The notes under the pieces: generated by a model
The model's database searches: none
Told to the model about the DNA's origin: nothing
The model's input: the letters and a program-made list of their open reading frames with translations, nothing else
Origin: Hyphomonas sp. BRH_c22
GTDB taxonomy: Bacteria; Pseudomonadota; Alphaproteobacteria; Caulobacterales; Hyphomonadaceae
Assembly: GCF_000961795.1 (NCBI RefSeq)
Contig: NZ_LADU01000019.1
Location: 17,232-81,231, forward strand
DNA length: 64,000 nucleotides
Reading direction: 5' to 3'
Program-made: the position numbers and the translations under genes
Shown here: piece after piece, positions 1 through 9,361 of the stretch
Numbering within the stretch: the stretch's first letter is position 1
How the letters are laid out: every line of letters begins with the position of its first letter

Positions 1-708
1 ACAACCTGGCTCGCCGCTCATGCCGTGCCAGCCAACTACTCCGGACGCCCCGACGCCTATATCGACGAGGTTGCAATCCCCGGCCTTGTGCAGGCATCTG
101 CCGAAGGCCTCGTCGACGCCGTCGACGGGTTCTGCGAAACCTTCGCCTTTACACCCGGGCAGATCGAACGCGTCTTCCAGGCCGCGCATTCACTGGGCCT
201 TCCCGTCAAGCTACATGCCGAACAGCTCTCCGACCAGAAGGGCGCGCTCCTGGCCGCCCGCTATTCGGCGCTTTCGGCTGATCATCTGGAATACCTGACC
301 GACGCCGATGTCGAAGCCTTTGCCGCCGCCGGAACCGTTGCCGTGCTGCTTCCCGGCGCCTTCTACACGCTGAAGGAAACCAGGCTGCCGCCGGTCGCCG
401 CCCTGCGTGACCATGGCGTCGCCATCGCCATTGCGACGGACTGCAATCCCGGCACCTCACCGATCTCGTCCATCCTGACCGCCATGAACATGGCCTGCAC
501 CGAATTCGCCCTCACACCTGAAGAAGCGCTGGCCGGCACGACCCGATGCGCCGCCAGGGCGCTGGGGCTGTCAGGCGAGTACGGCGAGATCACAATCAGC
601 GCCCGTGCCGAACTCGCCGTCTGGGATGTCGAACACCCGTCCGAACTGTCATACTGGATCGGCGGCTCACCACTCCACAAGCGCCTCTCGACCGGGATCG
701 CGGCATGA
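1..708 (+). CDS. hutI: Imidazolonepropionase, 3' part (start lies before the window)
   Basis: Third step of histidine degradation: hydrolyses 4-imidazolone-5-propanoate to N-formimino-L-glutamate in the cytoplasm. The frame is open from base 1, so the N-terminal third, including the first metal ligands, is outside the window; 235 residues remain. Family motifs visible are KLHAEQ with the metal-binding His, SADHLEYL, and TDCNPGTSP near the C-terminus, all typical of the HutI amidohydrolase. The stop codon overlaps the hutH start by 4 nt (ATGA), so the two genes are translationally coupled. It is the first visible member of a hutI-hutH-hutG-hutU operon. Confidence 0.95.
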   Translation, partial: TTWLAAHAVPANYSGRPDAYIDEVAIPGLVQASAEGLVDAVDGFCETFAFTPGQIERVFQAAHSLGLPVKLHAEQLSDQKGALLAARYSALSADHLEYLTDADVEAFAAAGTVAVLLPGAFYTLKETRLPPVAALRDHGVAIAIATDCNPGTSPISSILTAMNMACTEFALTPEEALAGTTRCAARALGLSGEYGEITISARAELAVWDVEHPSELSYWIGGSPLHKRLSTGIAA

Positions 709-2243
709 TGATTTCACTTACGCCAGGCCACGTATCCCTCCGCGATCTGGAAACCCTCTATCGCGGCGGCAATGCCTTCCAGCTTGACCTGTCGGCTTAC
801 ACGCGCGTCGCGGAATCGGCAGCCGCCCTGGTCGACCGGATCAGGAGCGGTGATGCAATCTACGGCGTCAACACGGGCTTTGGAAAACTCGCCTCCATCC
901 GCATCGACGATCACAAGCTCAAGGCCCTCCAGAAAAACCTGGTCCGCTCCCATTGCGCAGGGGTCGGTGAGCCGCTCCCCTCCAATGTCGTCCGCCTCAT
1001 CATGGCGCTCAAATGCATTTCCCTCGGGCGGGGCGCTTCAGGCGTTCGCCCCGAACTCATCGAGCATATCCAGAACATGGCGCGGGCCGGCATCCTGCCC
1101 GTCATTCCGGCCAAGGGATCGGTCGGTGCGTCGGGCGACCTTGCCCCGCTCGCCCACATGGCGGCCAGCCTGATCGGCGAAGGCGAAGTGTTTTATCGCG
1201 GCAAGCGGATGCCGTCGGGACAGGCCCTACAAAAAGCAGGACTCGTTCCCGTCGAGTTGCAGGCCAAGGAAGGGCTCGCACTTCTCAATGGCACCCAGGT
1301 ATCAACCGCCCTCGCGCTCGCAGGATTGTTCGGCGCCTGGCGGCTGTCCGTGTCATCGCTCACGACAGCCGCCCTGTCGATTGACGCGGCCATGGGGTCC
1401 AGCGCACCGTTCAGCGACGAAATCCATCAGCTGCGCGGGCATCAGGGGCAGATCGACAGCGCCCGCCGCCTGCGCGAACTTCTTCAGGGATCGGAGATTC
1501 GGGAAAGCCACAAGAGTGGCGACGAGCGGGTGCAGGATCCCTATTGCCTCAGGTGCGCGCCCCAGGTGATCGGCGCCTGCCTCGACCAGCTCCGGCAGGT
1601 GGGCGTGACGCTGAAAATCGAGTCCAACGCAGCGACTGACAACCCGCTTGTCCTGTCCAGTGGCGAGATCGTCTCCGGCGGAAACTTCCATGCCGAGCCG
1701 GTCGCCCTCGCCGCCGACCAGGCCGCCATCGCCATCTCCGAGATCGGCAGTATCGCCCAGCGCCGGATCGCCATGCTGGTCGACCCCGCTCTCAGCTTCG
1801 GCCTTCCGGCCTTCCTTGCGCCGGACCCGGGCCTCAAGTCGGGCCTGATGATCGCAGAGGTGACGTCTGCAGCGCTGATGAGCGAAAACAAGTCGCTCTC
1901 GAATCCGCGCTCGGTGGATTCAACCCCGACCTCGGCCAACCAGGAAGACCATGTGTCCATGGCCTGCCATGCCGCGCGCCGGTTGCTGGAGATGAACACC
2001 AACCTGGCCGGCATTCTGGGCATCGAAGCCATGTGCGGCGCGCAGGGCATCGAGTTGCGCGCGCCCCTGAAAACCAGCGGCCGCCTCGCCGGCGTGATCG
2101 CCACCATCCGGAAACATTGCCCGCCGCTCGACGATGACCGCATGGTCAGCCCCGACATCGAAGCCCTTTCCCACCTTGTCCTCGAGACCGGCGCCCTTTG
2201 TGATCTGAACGGCGGAACCACTCCCATAGGACTGATGCCATGA
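705..2243 (+). CDS. hutH: Histidine ammonia-lyase
   Basis: Deaminates L-histidine to trans-urocanate, the first step of histidine use. The 512-residue length is normal for the family. The Ala-Ser-Gly triad that cyclises into the MIO electrophile is at residues 142-144 ([14 protein letters not shown]), and the conserved YGVNTGFG is at 53-60. The ATG at 705 overlaps the hutI stop; a second ATG follows immediately at 708. The frame is open upstream to 546 but that stretch lies inside hutI and lacks family sequence. The gene ends in a 4-nt overlap with hutG. Confidence 0.97.
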   Translation: MMISLTPGHVSLRDLETLYRGGNAFQLDLSAYTRVAESAAALVDRIRSGDAIYGVNTGFGKLASIRIDDHKLKALQKNLVRSHCAGVGEPLPSNVVRLIMALKCISLGRGASGVRPELIEHIQNMARAGILPVIPAKGSVGASGDLAPLAHMAASLIGEGEVFYRGKRMPSGQALQKAGLVPVELQAKEGLALLNGTQVSTALALAGLFGAWRLSVSSLTTAALSIDAAMGSSAPFSDEIHQLRGHQGQIDSARRLRELLQGSEIRESHKSGDERVQDPYCLRCAPQVIGACLDQLRQVGVTLKIESNAATDNPLVLSSGEIVSGGNFHAEPVALAADQAAIAISEIGSIAQRRIAMLVDPALSFGLPAFLAPDPGLKSGLMIAEVTSAALMSENKSLSNPRSVDSTPTSANQEDHVSMACHAARRLLEMNTNLAGILGIEAMCGAQGIELRAPLKTSGRLAGVIATIRKHCPPLDDDRMVSPDIEALSHLVLETGALCDLNGGTTPIGLMP

Positions 2244-3043
2244 CCCCCGTCACTATCATCCCTGGCACAGGTCCCGTCATTCTCGGCCAGCCCCATTCAG
2301 GCACCTTCGTTCCGGACGACATTTTCGCCCGCCTGAACAGTCTCGGCCAGGAATTGCGCGATACGGACTGGCACGTGCCCCAGCTCTATGACGGCCTGCT
2401 GCCCAGCGCATCAATCGTCCGCGCCAATTTCAGCCGCTATGTCATCGACGCGAACCGCGACCCTGAGGGCACCAGCCTTTATCCCGGCCTGAATGTCACC
2501 GAACTCGTCCCAACCAGCACCTTCGACGGCGAGCTGATCTGGCATGCGAACCCGGCAAAGTCTGACATCGCGCAGCGCATCGGGTCTTTCCACCGCGTCT
2601 ATCACGCGGCCCTGGAGGCTGAGATTGCGCGGGTAAAGGCGAAGCATGGCTTTGCGGTCCTCTATGACTGCCACTCCATCCGGTCTGAAATCCCGTACCT
2701 GTTCGACAACCAGCTGCCTGACCTGAATATCGGTGACAATAGCGGACGGTCCTGCGCGCCAGCCATCACCTCCGCAGTCGCCGCCATATGCGCGCAATCA
2801 CCCGTATACAGCCATGTCGTGAATGGCCGCTTCAAGGGCGGATGGACCACCCGCCATTATGGCCGGCCGGAAACAGGCGTGCATGCGATCCAGATGGAAC
2901 TGGTCCAGCGCTGCTACCTCGAATCCGAAACGCCGCCCTTTGCCTATTCCGCCAGCCACGCGGCCCCGCTCCGGGACCTGCTCGGCACGATCCTGAAGGC
3001 CGTCGAAGACACGGCAAGCTCAAGCCTAAAGACGGAGACCTGA
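2240..3043 (+). CDS. hutG: N-formylglutamate deformylase (HutG, FGase family)
   Basis: Zn-dependent amidohydrolase that releases formate from N-formyl-L-glutamate. The 267 residues show the FGase features PHSGTFVP near residue 17, DTDWHV, and [12 protein letters not shown] with the metal-binding His. Presence of this deformylase rather than formimidoylglutamase implies the five-step route, which needs a formiminoglutamate deiminase (HutF). No hutF is in the window; it may lie upstream of base 1. The start codon overlaps the hutH stop (ATGA). Confidence 0.9.
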   Translation: MTPVTIIPGTGPVILGQPHSGTFVPDDIFARLNSLGQELRDTDWHVPQLYDGLLPSASIVRANFSRYVIDANRDPEGTSLYPGLNVTELVPTSTFDGELIWHANPAKSDIAQRIGSFHRVYHAALEAEIARVKAKHGFAVLYDCHSIRSEIPYLFDNQLPDLNIGDNSGRSCAPAITSAVAAICAQSPVYSHVVNGRFKGGWTTRHYGRPETGVHAIQMELVQRCYLESETPPFAYSASHAAPLRDLLGTILKAVEDTASSSLKTET

Positions 3044-3044
3044 C

Positions 3045-4712
3045 ATGGACACACCCTGCAAGAACAGACGCGACATCAAAAGCCCGACAGGCACCGAACT
3101 CAACTGCCTGTCCTGGACCACCGAGGCGCCCTTCCGGATGCTCCAGAACAATCTTGACCGGGACGTTGCCGAAAATCCCGACGAACTGGTCGTCTATGGC
3201 GGCATCGGCCGCGCCGCGCGGACATGGCCCGACTTCGACAAGATCATCGAAACCCTGAAAACCCTGACAGAAGAAGAGACCCTTCTGGTCCAGTCCGGCA
3301 AGCCTGTCGGCGTCTTCCGCACGCACAGGGATGCTCCGCGCGTCCTGATCGCCAACTCGAACCTGGTGCCGCACTGGGCGACCTGGGATCATTTCAACGA
3401 GCTCGATAAGAAGGGCCTGATGATGTACGGCCAAATGACAGCCGGCTCGTGGATTTATATCGGCACGCAGGGGATTGTTCAGGGCACGTATGAAACTTTT
3501 GTCGAGGCGGGGCGCCAGCATTATGATGGCAACCTCAAGGGAAAGTGGATTCTCACGGGCGGTCTCGGCGGCATGGGAGGTGCCCAGCCCCTTGCGGCGG
3601 CCATGGCAGGCGCTTGCTGCCTCGCCGTCGAGTGCAACCCGGACAGTATCGATTTCAGACTGCGCACCCGGTATCTCGACGAAAAGACCGACAGCCTCGA
3701 CGAGGCCCTCGCCCTGATCGAACAGTGGACAGCGGCGGGCGAGGCCAAATCTGTCGGCCTTTGCGGCAATGCGGGCGACATCTTCCCGGAACTGGTCAGG
3801 CGCGGCGTTCGCCCGGACCTGGTGACAGACCAGACCTCGGCGCACGACCCCATCCACGGCTACCTGCCCATCGGCTGGACGATGGCAGAATGGAAAGAGA
3901 AGCAGGAAAGCGATCCGAAGGCTGTCGAACGCGCGGCCTGCGCGTCGATGAAAGTACAGGTCCAGGCCATGCTGGACTTCTGGAACACAGGCATTCCCAC
4001 GCTCGACTATGGCAACAATATCCGGCAGGTCGCCTTTGATGCGGGCCTCGAAAACGCCTTCGACTTCCCGGGCTTTGTTCCGGCCTATATCCGCCCGCTG
4101 TTCTGCCGGGGCGTCGGCCCGTTCCGCTGGGTCGCGCTCTCGGGCGATCCGGAAGACATCTACAAGACGGACCGGAAGGTCAAGGAACTGCTGCCGGATG
4201 ATGCCCACCTGCACAGGTGGCTCGACATGGCGCGCGACCGGATCGCATTCCAGGGCCTGCCGGCGCGCATCTGCTGGGTCGGGCTGGGCGACCGTGACCG
4301 CCTCGGGCTCGCCTTCAACGATATGGTCGCCAGCGGCGAATTGAGCGCCCCGATCGTGATTGGCCGCGATCACCTCGACAGCGGATCGGTTGCCAGCCCC
4401 AACAGGGAAACCGAAGCGATGAAAGACGGCTCAAGCGCGGTCTCCGACTGGCCGCTCCTGAATGCGCTGCTCAACACGGCGTCTGGCGCAACATGGGTCA
4501 GCCTGCATCATGGCGGAGGGGTCGGCATGGGCTATTCCCAGCATGCCGGAATGGTCATCGTCGCCGATGGCACCGCAGATGCTGCCCGCCGCATCGCGCG
4601 CGTTCTCTGGAACGATCCGGCATCTGGGGTCATGCGCCACGCCGACGCGGGATATGACGCCGCGCTCGATTGCGCCCGTGAGAAAGGCCTGAATCTGCCG
4701 GCGATCCTGTAA
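3045..4712 (+). CDS. hutU: Urocanate hydratase
   Basis: Converts urocanate to 4-imidazolone-5-propanoate using tightly bound NAD+ as electrophile. The 555 residues match the usual family length. Visible hallmarks are the glycine-rich [13 protein letters not shown] segment (NAD binding), GLCGNAGDI, the DQTSAHDP segment, and the C-terminal [16 protein letters not shown] segment. It starts one base after the hutG stop and is the last hut gene; a GC-rich hairpin follows it at once. Confidence 0.97.
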   Translation: MDTPCKNRRDIKSPTGTELNCLSWTTEAPFRMLQNNLDRDVAENPDELVVYGGIGRAARTWPDFDKIIETLKTLTEEETLLVQSGKPVGVFRTHRDAPRVLIANSNLVPHWATWDHFNELDKKGLMMYGQMTAGSWIYIGTQGIVQGTYETFVEAGRQHYDGNLKGKWILTGGLGGMGGAQPLAAAMAGACCLAVECNPDSIDFRLRTRYLDEKTDSLDEALALIEQWTAAGEAKSVGLCGNAGDIFPELVRRGVRPDLVTDQTSAHDPIHGYLPIGWTMAEWKEKQESDPKAVERAACASMKVQVQAMLDFWNTGIPTLDYGNNIRQVAFDAGLENAFDFPGFVPAYIRPLFCRGVGPFRWVALSGDPEDIYKTDRKVKELLPDDAHLHRWLDMARDRIAFQGLPARICWVGLGDRDRLGLAFNDMVASGELSAPIVIGRDHLDSGSVASPNRETEAMKDGSSAVSDWPLLNALLNTASGATWVSLHHGGGVGMGYSQHAGMVIVADGTADAARRIARVLWNDPASGVMRHADAGYDAALDCAREKGLNLPAIL

Positions 4713-4713
4713 C

Positions 4714-4740
4714 AGCCCCGAAGCAGGATCTGCGGGGGCT
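4714..4740 (+). terminator. Putative terminator of the hut operon
   Basis: Two bases after the hutU stop, AGCCCC pairs with GGGGCT, enclosing a second stem GCAG/CTGC with a 3-nt loop. The U-tract that follows is weak (gatctt), so termination may be inefficient. Confidence 0.5.
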
Positions 4741-4792
4741 GATCTTCGGGAATGCGATCCATCCACATATTTTAGTCGACACAATAGAATTT

Positions 4793-4807
4793 GTTCTTGT
4801 TTTGTTC
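4793..4807 (+). promoter_or_regulatory. LexA (SOS) box, alphaproteobacterial type
   Basis: GTTCTTGTTTTGTTC is an exact GTTC-N7-GTTC direct repeat, the known LexA recognition motif of Alphaproteobacteria. It lies 25 bp before the ATG of the radical SAM gene, a position where LexA would block transcription. A possible -10 element TAGAAT is just upstream at 4785-4790. Site identity is read from the sequence; LexA control is inferred. Confidence 0.7.
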
Positions 4808-4831
4808 TTTGTGGTGTGGGCAAATGACCCC

Positions 4832-5965
4832 ATGAGAACCGGACAGAAACTGAACTCCAAAGGGCGCGTCACACTGCTGGAAACCCGGCAAGCGGCCGAG
4901 CGCCTTGATCAGCGCGGACGCGGCGCCGTGTCCAACCAGACCGGCCGGTATGAGCCCGAAACACGGCACGCCTTTGACGATGGCTGGGACACGGTGGAGG
5001 AAGCGGCCGCCCGCCTGGAGACGACGCTTACGCAGGAATCGGCCAAGACGATCATCACGTTCAACAAGTCGCCCGACATATCCTTTGACCGGACAATCAA
5101 TCCCTATCGGGGGTGCGAGCATGGCTGCAGCTATTGCTTTGCTCGGCCGAGCCATGCCTATGACGGCCTGTCGGCAGGCCTCGATTTCGAGAGCCGGCTT
5201 TTCTTCAAGCCGAACGCGCCAGAGCTGCTGAAGCGGGAATTGTCGCGGCCCGGCTATCGCCCGCGCCCGATTGCGCTCGGCATGAATACCGATGCCTTCC
5301 AGCCAGTGGAGCGGGATACGGGCCTGACGCGGGAAGTGTTGAAGATCCTGCTGGCCTACCGGCACCCGGTCAGCCTCCTGACCAAGTCATCCCTGATCGA
5401 GCGCGATATTGACATCATTGGCCCGATGGCCAGCATGGGCCTCGCCCGGGTTGGCGTGTCGGTCACCACGCTCGACCGCACCCTCGCCCGCAAGATGGAG
5501 CCGCGCGCAGCCACGCCCGCGCGCCGCCTCCAGACCATCCGTGTCCTGTCCGACGCGGGCATACCGGTCACGGTGATGACCGCACCCATCATTCCCGGGC
5601 TGACCGACCATGAAATCGAATCCCTGCTTGAAGCCGCAGCCGCACATGGCGCCAGCGGCGCCGGCTATGTGCTTCTGCGTCTGCCCTACGAGATCAAGGA
5701 CCTCTTCCATGAATGGCTGGTCGCCCACGTGCCGGACCGGGCCGCGAAAGTGATCAACACGATCCGCGAAATGCGCAACGGGCGGGATTATGACGCCCGC
5801 TGGTTCGAACGCGGAACCGGACGCGGCCCGGTCGCCCAGATGATCGGCCAGCGATTTGCACGCGAGACAAAGCGACTCGGCCTGGACACTCCGCGCCCCG
5901 ACCTGCGCACCGACCTGTTCCGCCCGCTCGACACGCCGGGAGGCCAGTTATCGCTGGGATTCTAA
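4832..5965 (+). CDS. PA0069-family radical SAM protein (SplB-like)
   Basis: Member of the COG1533/SplB group, relatives of spore photoproduct lyase; the substrate of this subfamily is not established. The 377-residue protein begins with the family signature RGRGAVSNQTGRYE, then the 4Fe-4S radical SAM motif CEHGCSYC (CxxxCxxC) near residue 92, followed by FARPSHAYDG. The ATG at 4832 is preferred over an in-frame TTG at 4802, because that TTG overlaps the LexA box and adds sequence unlike the family. It is a single-gene unit ending at a hairpin. The LexA box suggests DNA-damage induction, which would fit a role in DNA lesion repair; that role is inference. Confidence 0.85.
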   Translation: MRTGQKLNSKGRVTLLETRQAAERLDQRGRGAVSNQTGRYEPETRHAFDDGWDTVEEAAARLETTLTQESAKTIITFNKSPDISFDRTINPYRGCEHGCSYCFARPSHAYDGLSAGLDFESRLFFKPNAPELLKRELSRPGYRPRPIALGMNTDAFQPVERDTGLTREVLKILLAYRHPVSLLTKSSLIERDIDIIGPMASMGLARVGVSVTTLDRTLARKMEPRAATPARRLQTIRVLSDAGIPVTVMTAPIIPGLTDHEIESLLEAAAAHGASGAGYVLLRLPYEIKDLFHEWLVAHVPDRAAKVINTIREMRNGRDYDARWFERGTGRGPVAQMIGQRFARETKRLGLDTPRPDLRTDLFRPLDTPGGQLSLGF

Positions 5966-6049
5966 CAGCCCGCCCCCAGCAAATTCATAAAGACGTCCAC
6001 AGATCTATCCACAGGCCACGCATCCGCGACCGGGCTAGTCCTGGTGCCG

Positions 6050-6081
6050 ACGGTCCCGCAATGAGCTCATCGCGGGACCGT
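6050..6081. terminator. Bidirectional hairpin between convergent genes
   Basis: Perfect 10-bp arms ACGGTCCCGC/GCGGGACCGT enclose the palindromic loop ATGAGCTCAT. It sits between the 3' ends of the radical SAM gene (+) and the cytochrome b561 gene (-). There is no T-run, so the terminator role rests on its position. Confidence 0.5.
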
Positions 6082-6101
6082 GTTCGTATGCCTCGCCGCC
6101 G

Positions 6102-6755
6102 CTACTCAGGCCGTTTCATGCCCGTCACCATGGCCCGGACGAGATTTTCCCGGTGTGAGAGGCTCGAAAACACAACACCGCCGACATGCAGGGCCACCAG
6201 CGCAAGTGTGAGGTAGACGAAGGCACTGTGAAGCCCCTCCCACATCTCTTCCCCGCCCTCGTGCTCACCGGTCTCACCCTCGGCATCATCGTCATCATCG
6301 CCGCGCGCGCCCGTATAGGCCGGTTCAGCCTGTTGCGGGCTGGCTGTGATAATGCCCGCCAGCGGGCCCTTGTTGTCCTCGACGGCATACAGCGCCATAC
6401 CCGTGCCGGCCGTGCCGGCCAGGCTGATGAGCAGCGCCAGGATCATCGCGCCTCCCGCCGGATTGTGCCCGACATGCCGCTTCGCCCGGCCTGTCATCAG
6501 CCCACCAAGATAGGCGCCGATGGCGGCCGGCGAGCGGACAAAACTGGAGAACCGCGCATGCTTCGGCCCGATGAAGCCCCACACGATCCGGATCGCAACC
6601 GTCGACGCGACCACATAGCCCGCCCACAAATGCTGCTGGAAAAACTCGTCGCCCGTGAAATAGGCGGTGAAGAATCCGGCCACCAGCACCCAATGGCCGA
6701 TCCGCACAATCGGGTCCCATACGCGTATCGTCTTGTTGGTTTCGGTGTCGGTCAT
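6102..6755 (-). CDS. Cytochrome b561-domain membrane protein
   Basis: Predicted inner-membrane dihaem b-type cytochrome (cytochrome b561 / Ni,Fe-hydrogenase b-subunit fold) passing electrons between quinones and a periplasmic partner. The 217 residues carry an N-terminal WDPIVRIGHW with a haem His, transmembrane segments around residues 18-55, 100-125 and 175-195, and late histidines (LHSAF, ALHVGG). An unusual acidic stretch (GDDDDDAEGETGEHEGGEE, about 150-168) sits in the loop before the last helices. No cytochrome c or hydrogenase gene is adjacent. It is divergent from the LuxR-type gene. Confidence 0.8.
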   Translation of the reverse strand: MTDTETNKTIRVWDPIVRIGHWVLVAGFFTAYFTGDEFFQQHLWAGYVVASTVAIRIVWGFIGPKHARFSSFVRSPAAIGAYLGGLMTGRAKRHVGHNPAGGAMILALLISLAGTAGTGMALYAVEDNKGPLAGIITASPQQAEPAYTGARGDDDDDAEGETGEHEGGEEMWEGLHSAFVYLTLALVALHVGGVVFSSLSHRENLVRAMVTGMKRPE

Positions 6756-6820
6756 GCCACATTCCCTGTTCCAGACTTGGCGGTAAGGTCAGGCGCGTGG
6801 CCTTGCAGCGCAATTCGTCA

Positions 6821-6839
6821 TGTGACGGGATCAGTCACA
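6821..6839. promoter_or_regulatory. Inverted repeat TGTGAC-N7-GTCACA in a divergent promoter region
   Basis: A perfect 6-bp dyad lies between the divergent cytochrome b561 and LuxR-type genes. It resembles a CRP/FNR half-site pair, but the spacing (TGTGA-N9-TCACA) is not the canonical N6, so another regulator is more likely. Confidence 0.3.
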
Positions 6840-6862
6840 ACAGGGAAGGCAGGAGGCTTCAT

Positions 6863-7414
6863 ATGTCGGATGACACAAGCGATCGGTGGCGCCTCATCGG
6901 CCCTGCGGCCCTGTTTGCCCTCATTGCCCTGCTGATCGCGGCAGACCTTGTGATGGACCGCGGCGAAGGCGCCGGCTTCCTCCACATCGCCGTGGAAAGC
7001 TTCGCCCTGCTCGTGGCCGCCACCGGCGCAGCCCTCTTGCTGCGGCAGTTCAGCCGGGTCCGGTCAGACCTGACCGTGGCGCGCAGTGAGGCCAATCAGT
7101 GGCGCGAGGCGAACCGGGAACTTGTGCTCGGGCTTGGTGCAGCAATCCAGAACCAGTTCACGCTCTGGGAACTGACGGCGGCCGAGGCTGAAATCGGCCT
7201 CTTCCTGCTCAAGGGGCTCAGCCACAAGGAAATCGCAGACCTGCGCCAGACCAGTGAGCGGACGGTGAGGGAGCAATCGCGTGCCCTGTACCGCAAGGCG
7301 GGCCTGTCCGGCCGCTCCGCTCTTTCCGCCTTCTTCCTCGAAGACCTGCTACCCGGCCTAGCGCCATCACCGGATGCCGGAAGCAGCGGCCATCATGTGT
7401 CCCAGGTCTCGTAG
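6863..7414 (+). CDS. Membrane-anchored LuxR/GerE-type transcriptional regulator
   Basis: The 183 residues begin with two hydrophobic helices (about 12-30 and 42-60), followed by a short helical linker and a C-terminal GerE/LuxR helix-turn-helix (about 105-160: LTAAEAEIGLFLLKGLSHKEIA, then RTVREQSRALYRKAGLSGRSAL). No receiver domain is present, so it is not a classical response regulator. Start chosen at the ATG preceded by AGGAGG (6851-6856); the frame is open further upstream. Its 3' end overlaps the convergent DUF1801 gene by 22 bp. It may control the divergent cytochrome b561 gene; that is inference from position. Confidence 0.8.
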   Translation: MSDDTSDRWRLIGPAALFALIALLIAADLVMDRGEGAGFLHIAVESFALLVAATGAALLLRQFSRVRSDLTVARSEANQWREANRELVLGLGAAIQNQFTLWELTAAEAEIGLFLLKGLSHKEIADLRQTSERTVREQSRALYRKAGLSGRSALSAFFLEDLLPGLAPSPDAGSSGHHVSQVS

Positions 7415-7827
7415 TTTTCCCGCATATAGGCGAGCCCATCGGTGACGATATGGGCCAGCACGTCCATGTCCACGTCCGACAACCTGTTGATGTACAGGCA
7501 GGATGACCCGATCCTGTGCTTGCCGAGTTTCGCGAGCAGCTCGGACATGTCGCGGTATCCGGGCATGATGTAGACGACCATCGACGCCTTGCGCGGCGAA
7601 AATCCGGTCATCAGGAAGTCGCCTTCCCGTCCGCTGGCATATTTGTAGTGATAACGCCCGAACCCGATGATCGACGGGCCCCACATCCGGGGCGGCAGGC
7701 CGGTGACCGCCTCGAACCAGGCCAGCAGCGTTTCGGCATCGGCCTTGCGCCCGGCATGGCCGAGACCGGCAATAAAGTCCCTGGGCGAAACGGCGGTCGG
7801 CTGGGTCTTGTTCTCTGCCTTCGCCAT
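7393..7827 (-). CDS. DUF1801 domain protein, copy 1
   Basis: Small 144-residue cytosolic protein of the DUF1801 (YdhG-like) family, of unknown biochemical function. Core motifs are LPPRMWGPSIIGFGRYHYKY and FSPRKASMVVYIMPGY. It is paralogous to the next gene: both are 144 residues when that gene starts at 8274, and both share W-G-x-S-x-x-G-x-G-R-Y and LGKH-x-x-G-x-S-C. The pair lies 12 bp apart on the same strand. Confidence 0.8.
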   Translation of the reverse strand: MAKAENKTQPTAVSPRDFIAGLGHAGRKADAETLLAWFEAVTGLPPRMWGPSIIGFGRYHYKYASGREGDFLMTGFSPRKASMVVYIMPGYRDMSELLAKLGKHRIGSSCLYINRLSDVDMDVLAHIVTDGLAYMRENYETWDT

Positions 7828-7839
7828 GCCGGCTTCCGC

Positions 7840-8274
7840 TTAGGTCTCGCTGGTCTTGAAGTTCTTTTCTGTGGACGCCAGTCCGAGCCGGACCAGTTCC
7901 TCCAGCGCCTCAAGGTTCACATCCTTCAGTGCCTTGATGAAGACGCAGGACTTGCCCTTCTCGTGCTTGCCGAGGATTTCCAGCGGCGCGGTGAAGTCCT
8001 CGAAGTCCGGCGAAAGGTAAACCACGACATGCTTCTTGGCCGGCTCGAAGCCCGCCATCATGAACTCGCTCTTGCGCCCGCCTGGCATCTCATAGGCATA
8101 ACGGCCATAGCCGACCTTGCTGGTTCCCCAAATCGTGGCCGGAAGGTCCGTTGCGCGGCCAAACATGGCCAGCAACTCTTCGGCTTCGGCCTTGCGCTGA
8201 GGGTCGCTCAGGCTGGCAACATAGCGTTCAACACGGGTTTTCGGGGCTTTCAGGGCAGTATCTACTACGGTCAT
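7840..8274 (-). CDS. DUF1801 domain protein, copy 2
   Basis: Paralogue of the preceding gene, also 144 residues, function unknown. Motifs are IWGTSKVGYGRYAYEM and LGKHEKGKSCVFIKAL. The start at 8274 (MTVVDTALKAP) is favoured because it gives the same length as its paralogue; an upstream in-frame start at 8334 would add 20 residues that look like untranslated DNA. The arrangement suggests tandem duplication followed by divergence. Confidence 0.78.
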   Translation of the reverse strand: MTVVDTALKAPKTRVERYVASLSDPQRKAEAEELLAMFGRATDLPATIWGTSKVGYGRYAYEMPGGRKSEFMMAGFEPAKKHVVVYLSPDFEDFTAPLEILGKHEKGKSCVFIKALKDVNLEALEELVRLGLASTEKNFKTSET

Positions 8275-8356
8275 AAGGGGTGCGACTGAGTCCTTTATTG
8301 TGGGCGGAAAGCCCACCCTACACCCTTGGGACAAAAAGGTCCAAAGTATCCTGCAC

Positions 8357-9358
8357 TTAGCCTATTTCGACCTGCGCGCCGAGGTCCAGCAGCAGGATCA
8401 GGACCACGGCCACGGCCAGGAAGAAGGCCGACAGGCCGGCATTCAGCCAAACCGCGCGTGTCGCATTCTTCTGCTCGATCCACTTGCGCGGCCGGATTTT
8501 GCACAGCCGGAACACGATCAGCGCCGACAGGATCAGGCTTGCCACGTTCAGTGCCAGCAGCAGCGCTGCGCGCAGGGCCAGCCCGTATTCCCCGCCGCCG
8601 GCAAACAGGCCCAGCGCCGCACCCGGCGGCAGAAGGGCGGCGGCAACCATCACGCCGACCAGCGCCTCGCCCTTTCCCTGTGTCAGGGACAGTGCCGCTG
8701 CGCTGCCCGCCGCCATGGCCAGCGCCAGTCCGTCGATACGCACCTCCGCCCGTGACATCAATTCATGACTCTCCAGGTTCAGCGGCAACAGGAAAGAGAT
8801 CGCAAAGGCGGTCGCCAGCGCCGTTCCAATCCCGATGACCAGCGTCGCGCCGCCGCGCTTCAGAAGGTCGAAATCGCCCAGCGCCGCACCCATCGAAAAG
8901 CCGAGAATCGGACCCAGCAGCGGCGCGATCACCATCGCACCGATCACCGCCGCAATGCCGTTGGAGTTGAGGCCGATCGCCGCCACAATGGTCGACAGCA
9001 CAACCATGATCAGGAAGTTGTGGCCAAACCGCGCGCCGTCGGAAACATCCGAGAACAATTCCTCGCGGGTCGCCTGGTCGGCGCGGACCGCCTTGTCTCC
9101 CTCGATTTCTTCCAGCTTCGGCGCAGTCGCTTCGATTGGCAGCACCGTGATGCGCCAGTCTTTGCGCCCCTCCAGCGCGGTCTGCAGATTGTCCATCAGA
9201 ACCTGGTTGGTGCCTTCGCGCATGAACACCGAGATCAGGCAGCGGTCTTTCTGCTCTGTCTCCATCACGGCATAGTCAATCGGGTCCGCTGCCTTGATGG
9301 CACGGATGACCGTGTCACAGGCTGCATCCCTGGCGAGATGGATGTCGAGGCGCCGCAC
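8357..9358 (-). CDS. DUF389 (TIGR00341-type) membrane protein
   Basis: Inner-membrane protein of unknown function, 333 residues. A soluble N-terminal domain of about 105 residues resembles the DUF389 cytosolic part. At least six hydrophobic helices follow, including the family-typical run GLNSNGIAAVIGAMVIAPLL and a later ALLPPGAALG. The frame ends 3 bp before the next gene's coordinates, so it is probably co-transcribed with the upstream oxidoreductase. Confidence 0.85.
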   Translation of the reverse strand: MRRLDIHLARDAACDTVIRAIKAADPIDYAVMETEQKDRCLISVFMREGTNQVLMDNLQTALEGRKDWRITVLPIEATAPKLEEIEGDKAVRADQATREELFSDVSDGARFGHNFLIMVVLSTIVAAIGLNSNGIAAVIGAMVIAPLLGPILGFSMGAALGDFDLLKRGGATLVIGIGTALATAFAISFLLPLNLESHELMSRAEVRIDGLALAMAAGSAAALSLTQGKGEALVGVMVAAALLPPGAALGLFAGGGEYGLALRAALLLALNVASLILSALIVFRLCKIRPRKWIEQKNATRAVWLNAGLSAFFLAVAVVLILLLDLGAQVEIG

Positions 9359-9361
9359 TGT

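Noticed and set aside
2832..4373. Long minus-strand open frame (513 codons) opposite hutG/hutU
   Set aside because: Shadow of the hut operon; product has no family signature.
6821..6839. CRP-type binding site
   Set aside because: The half-sites fit but the spacing is N9, not the canonical N6.
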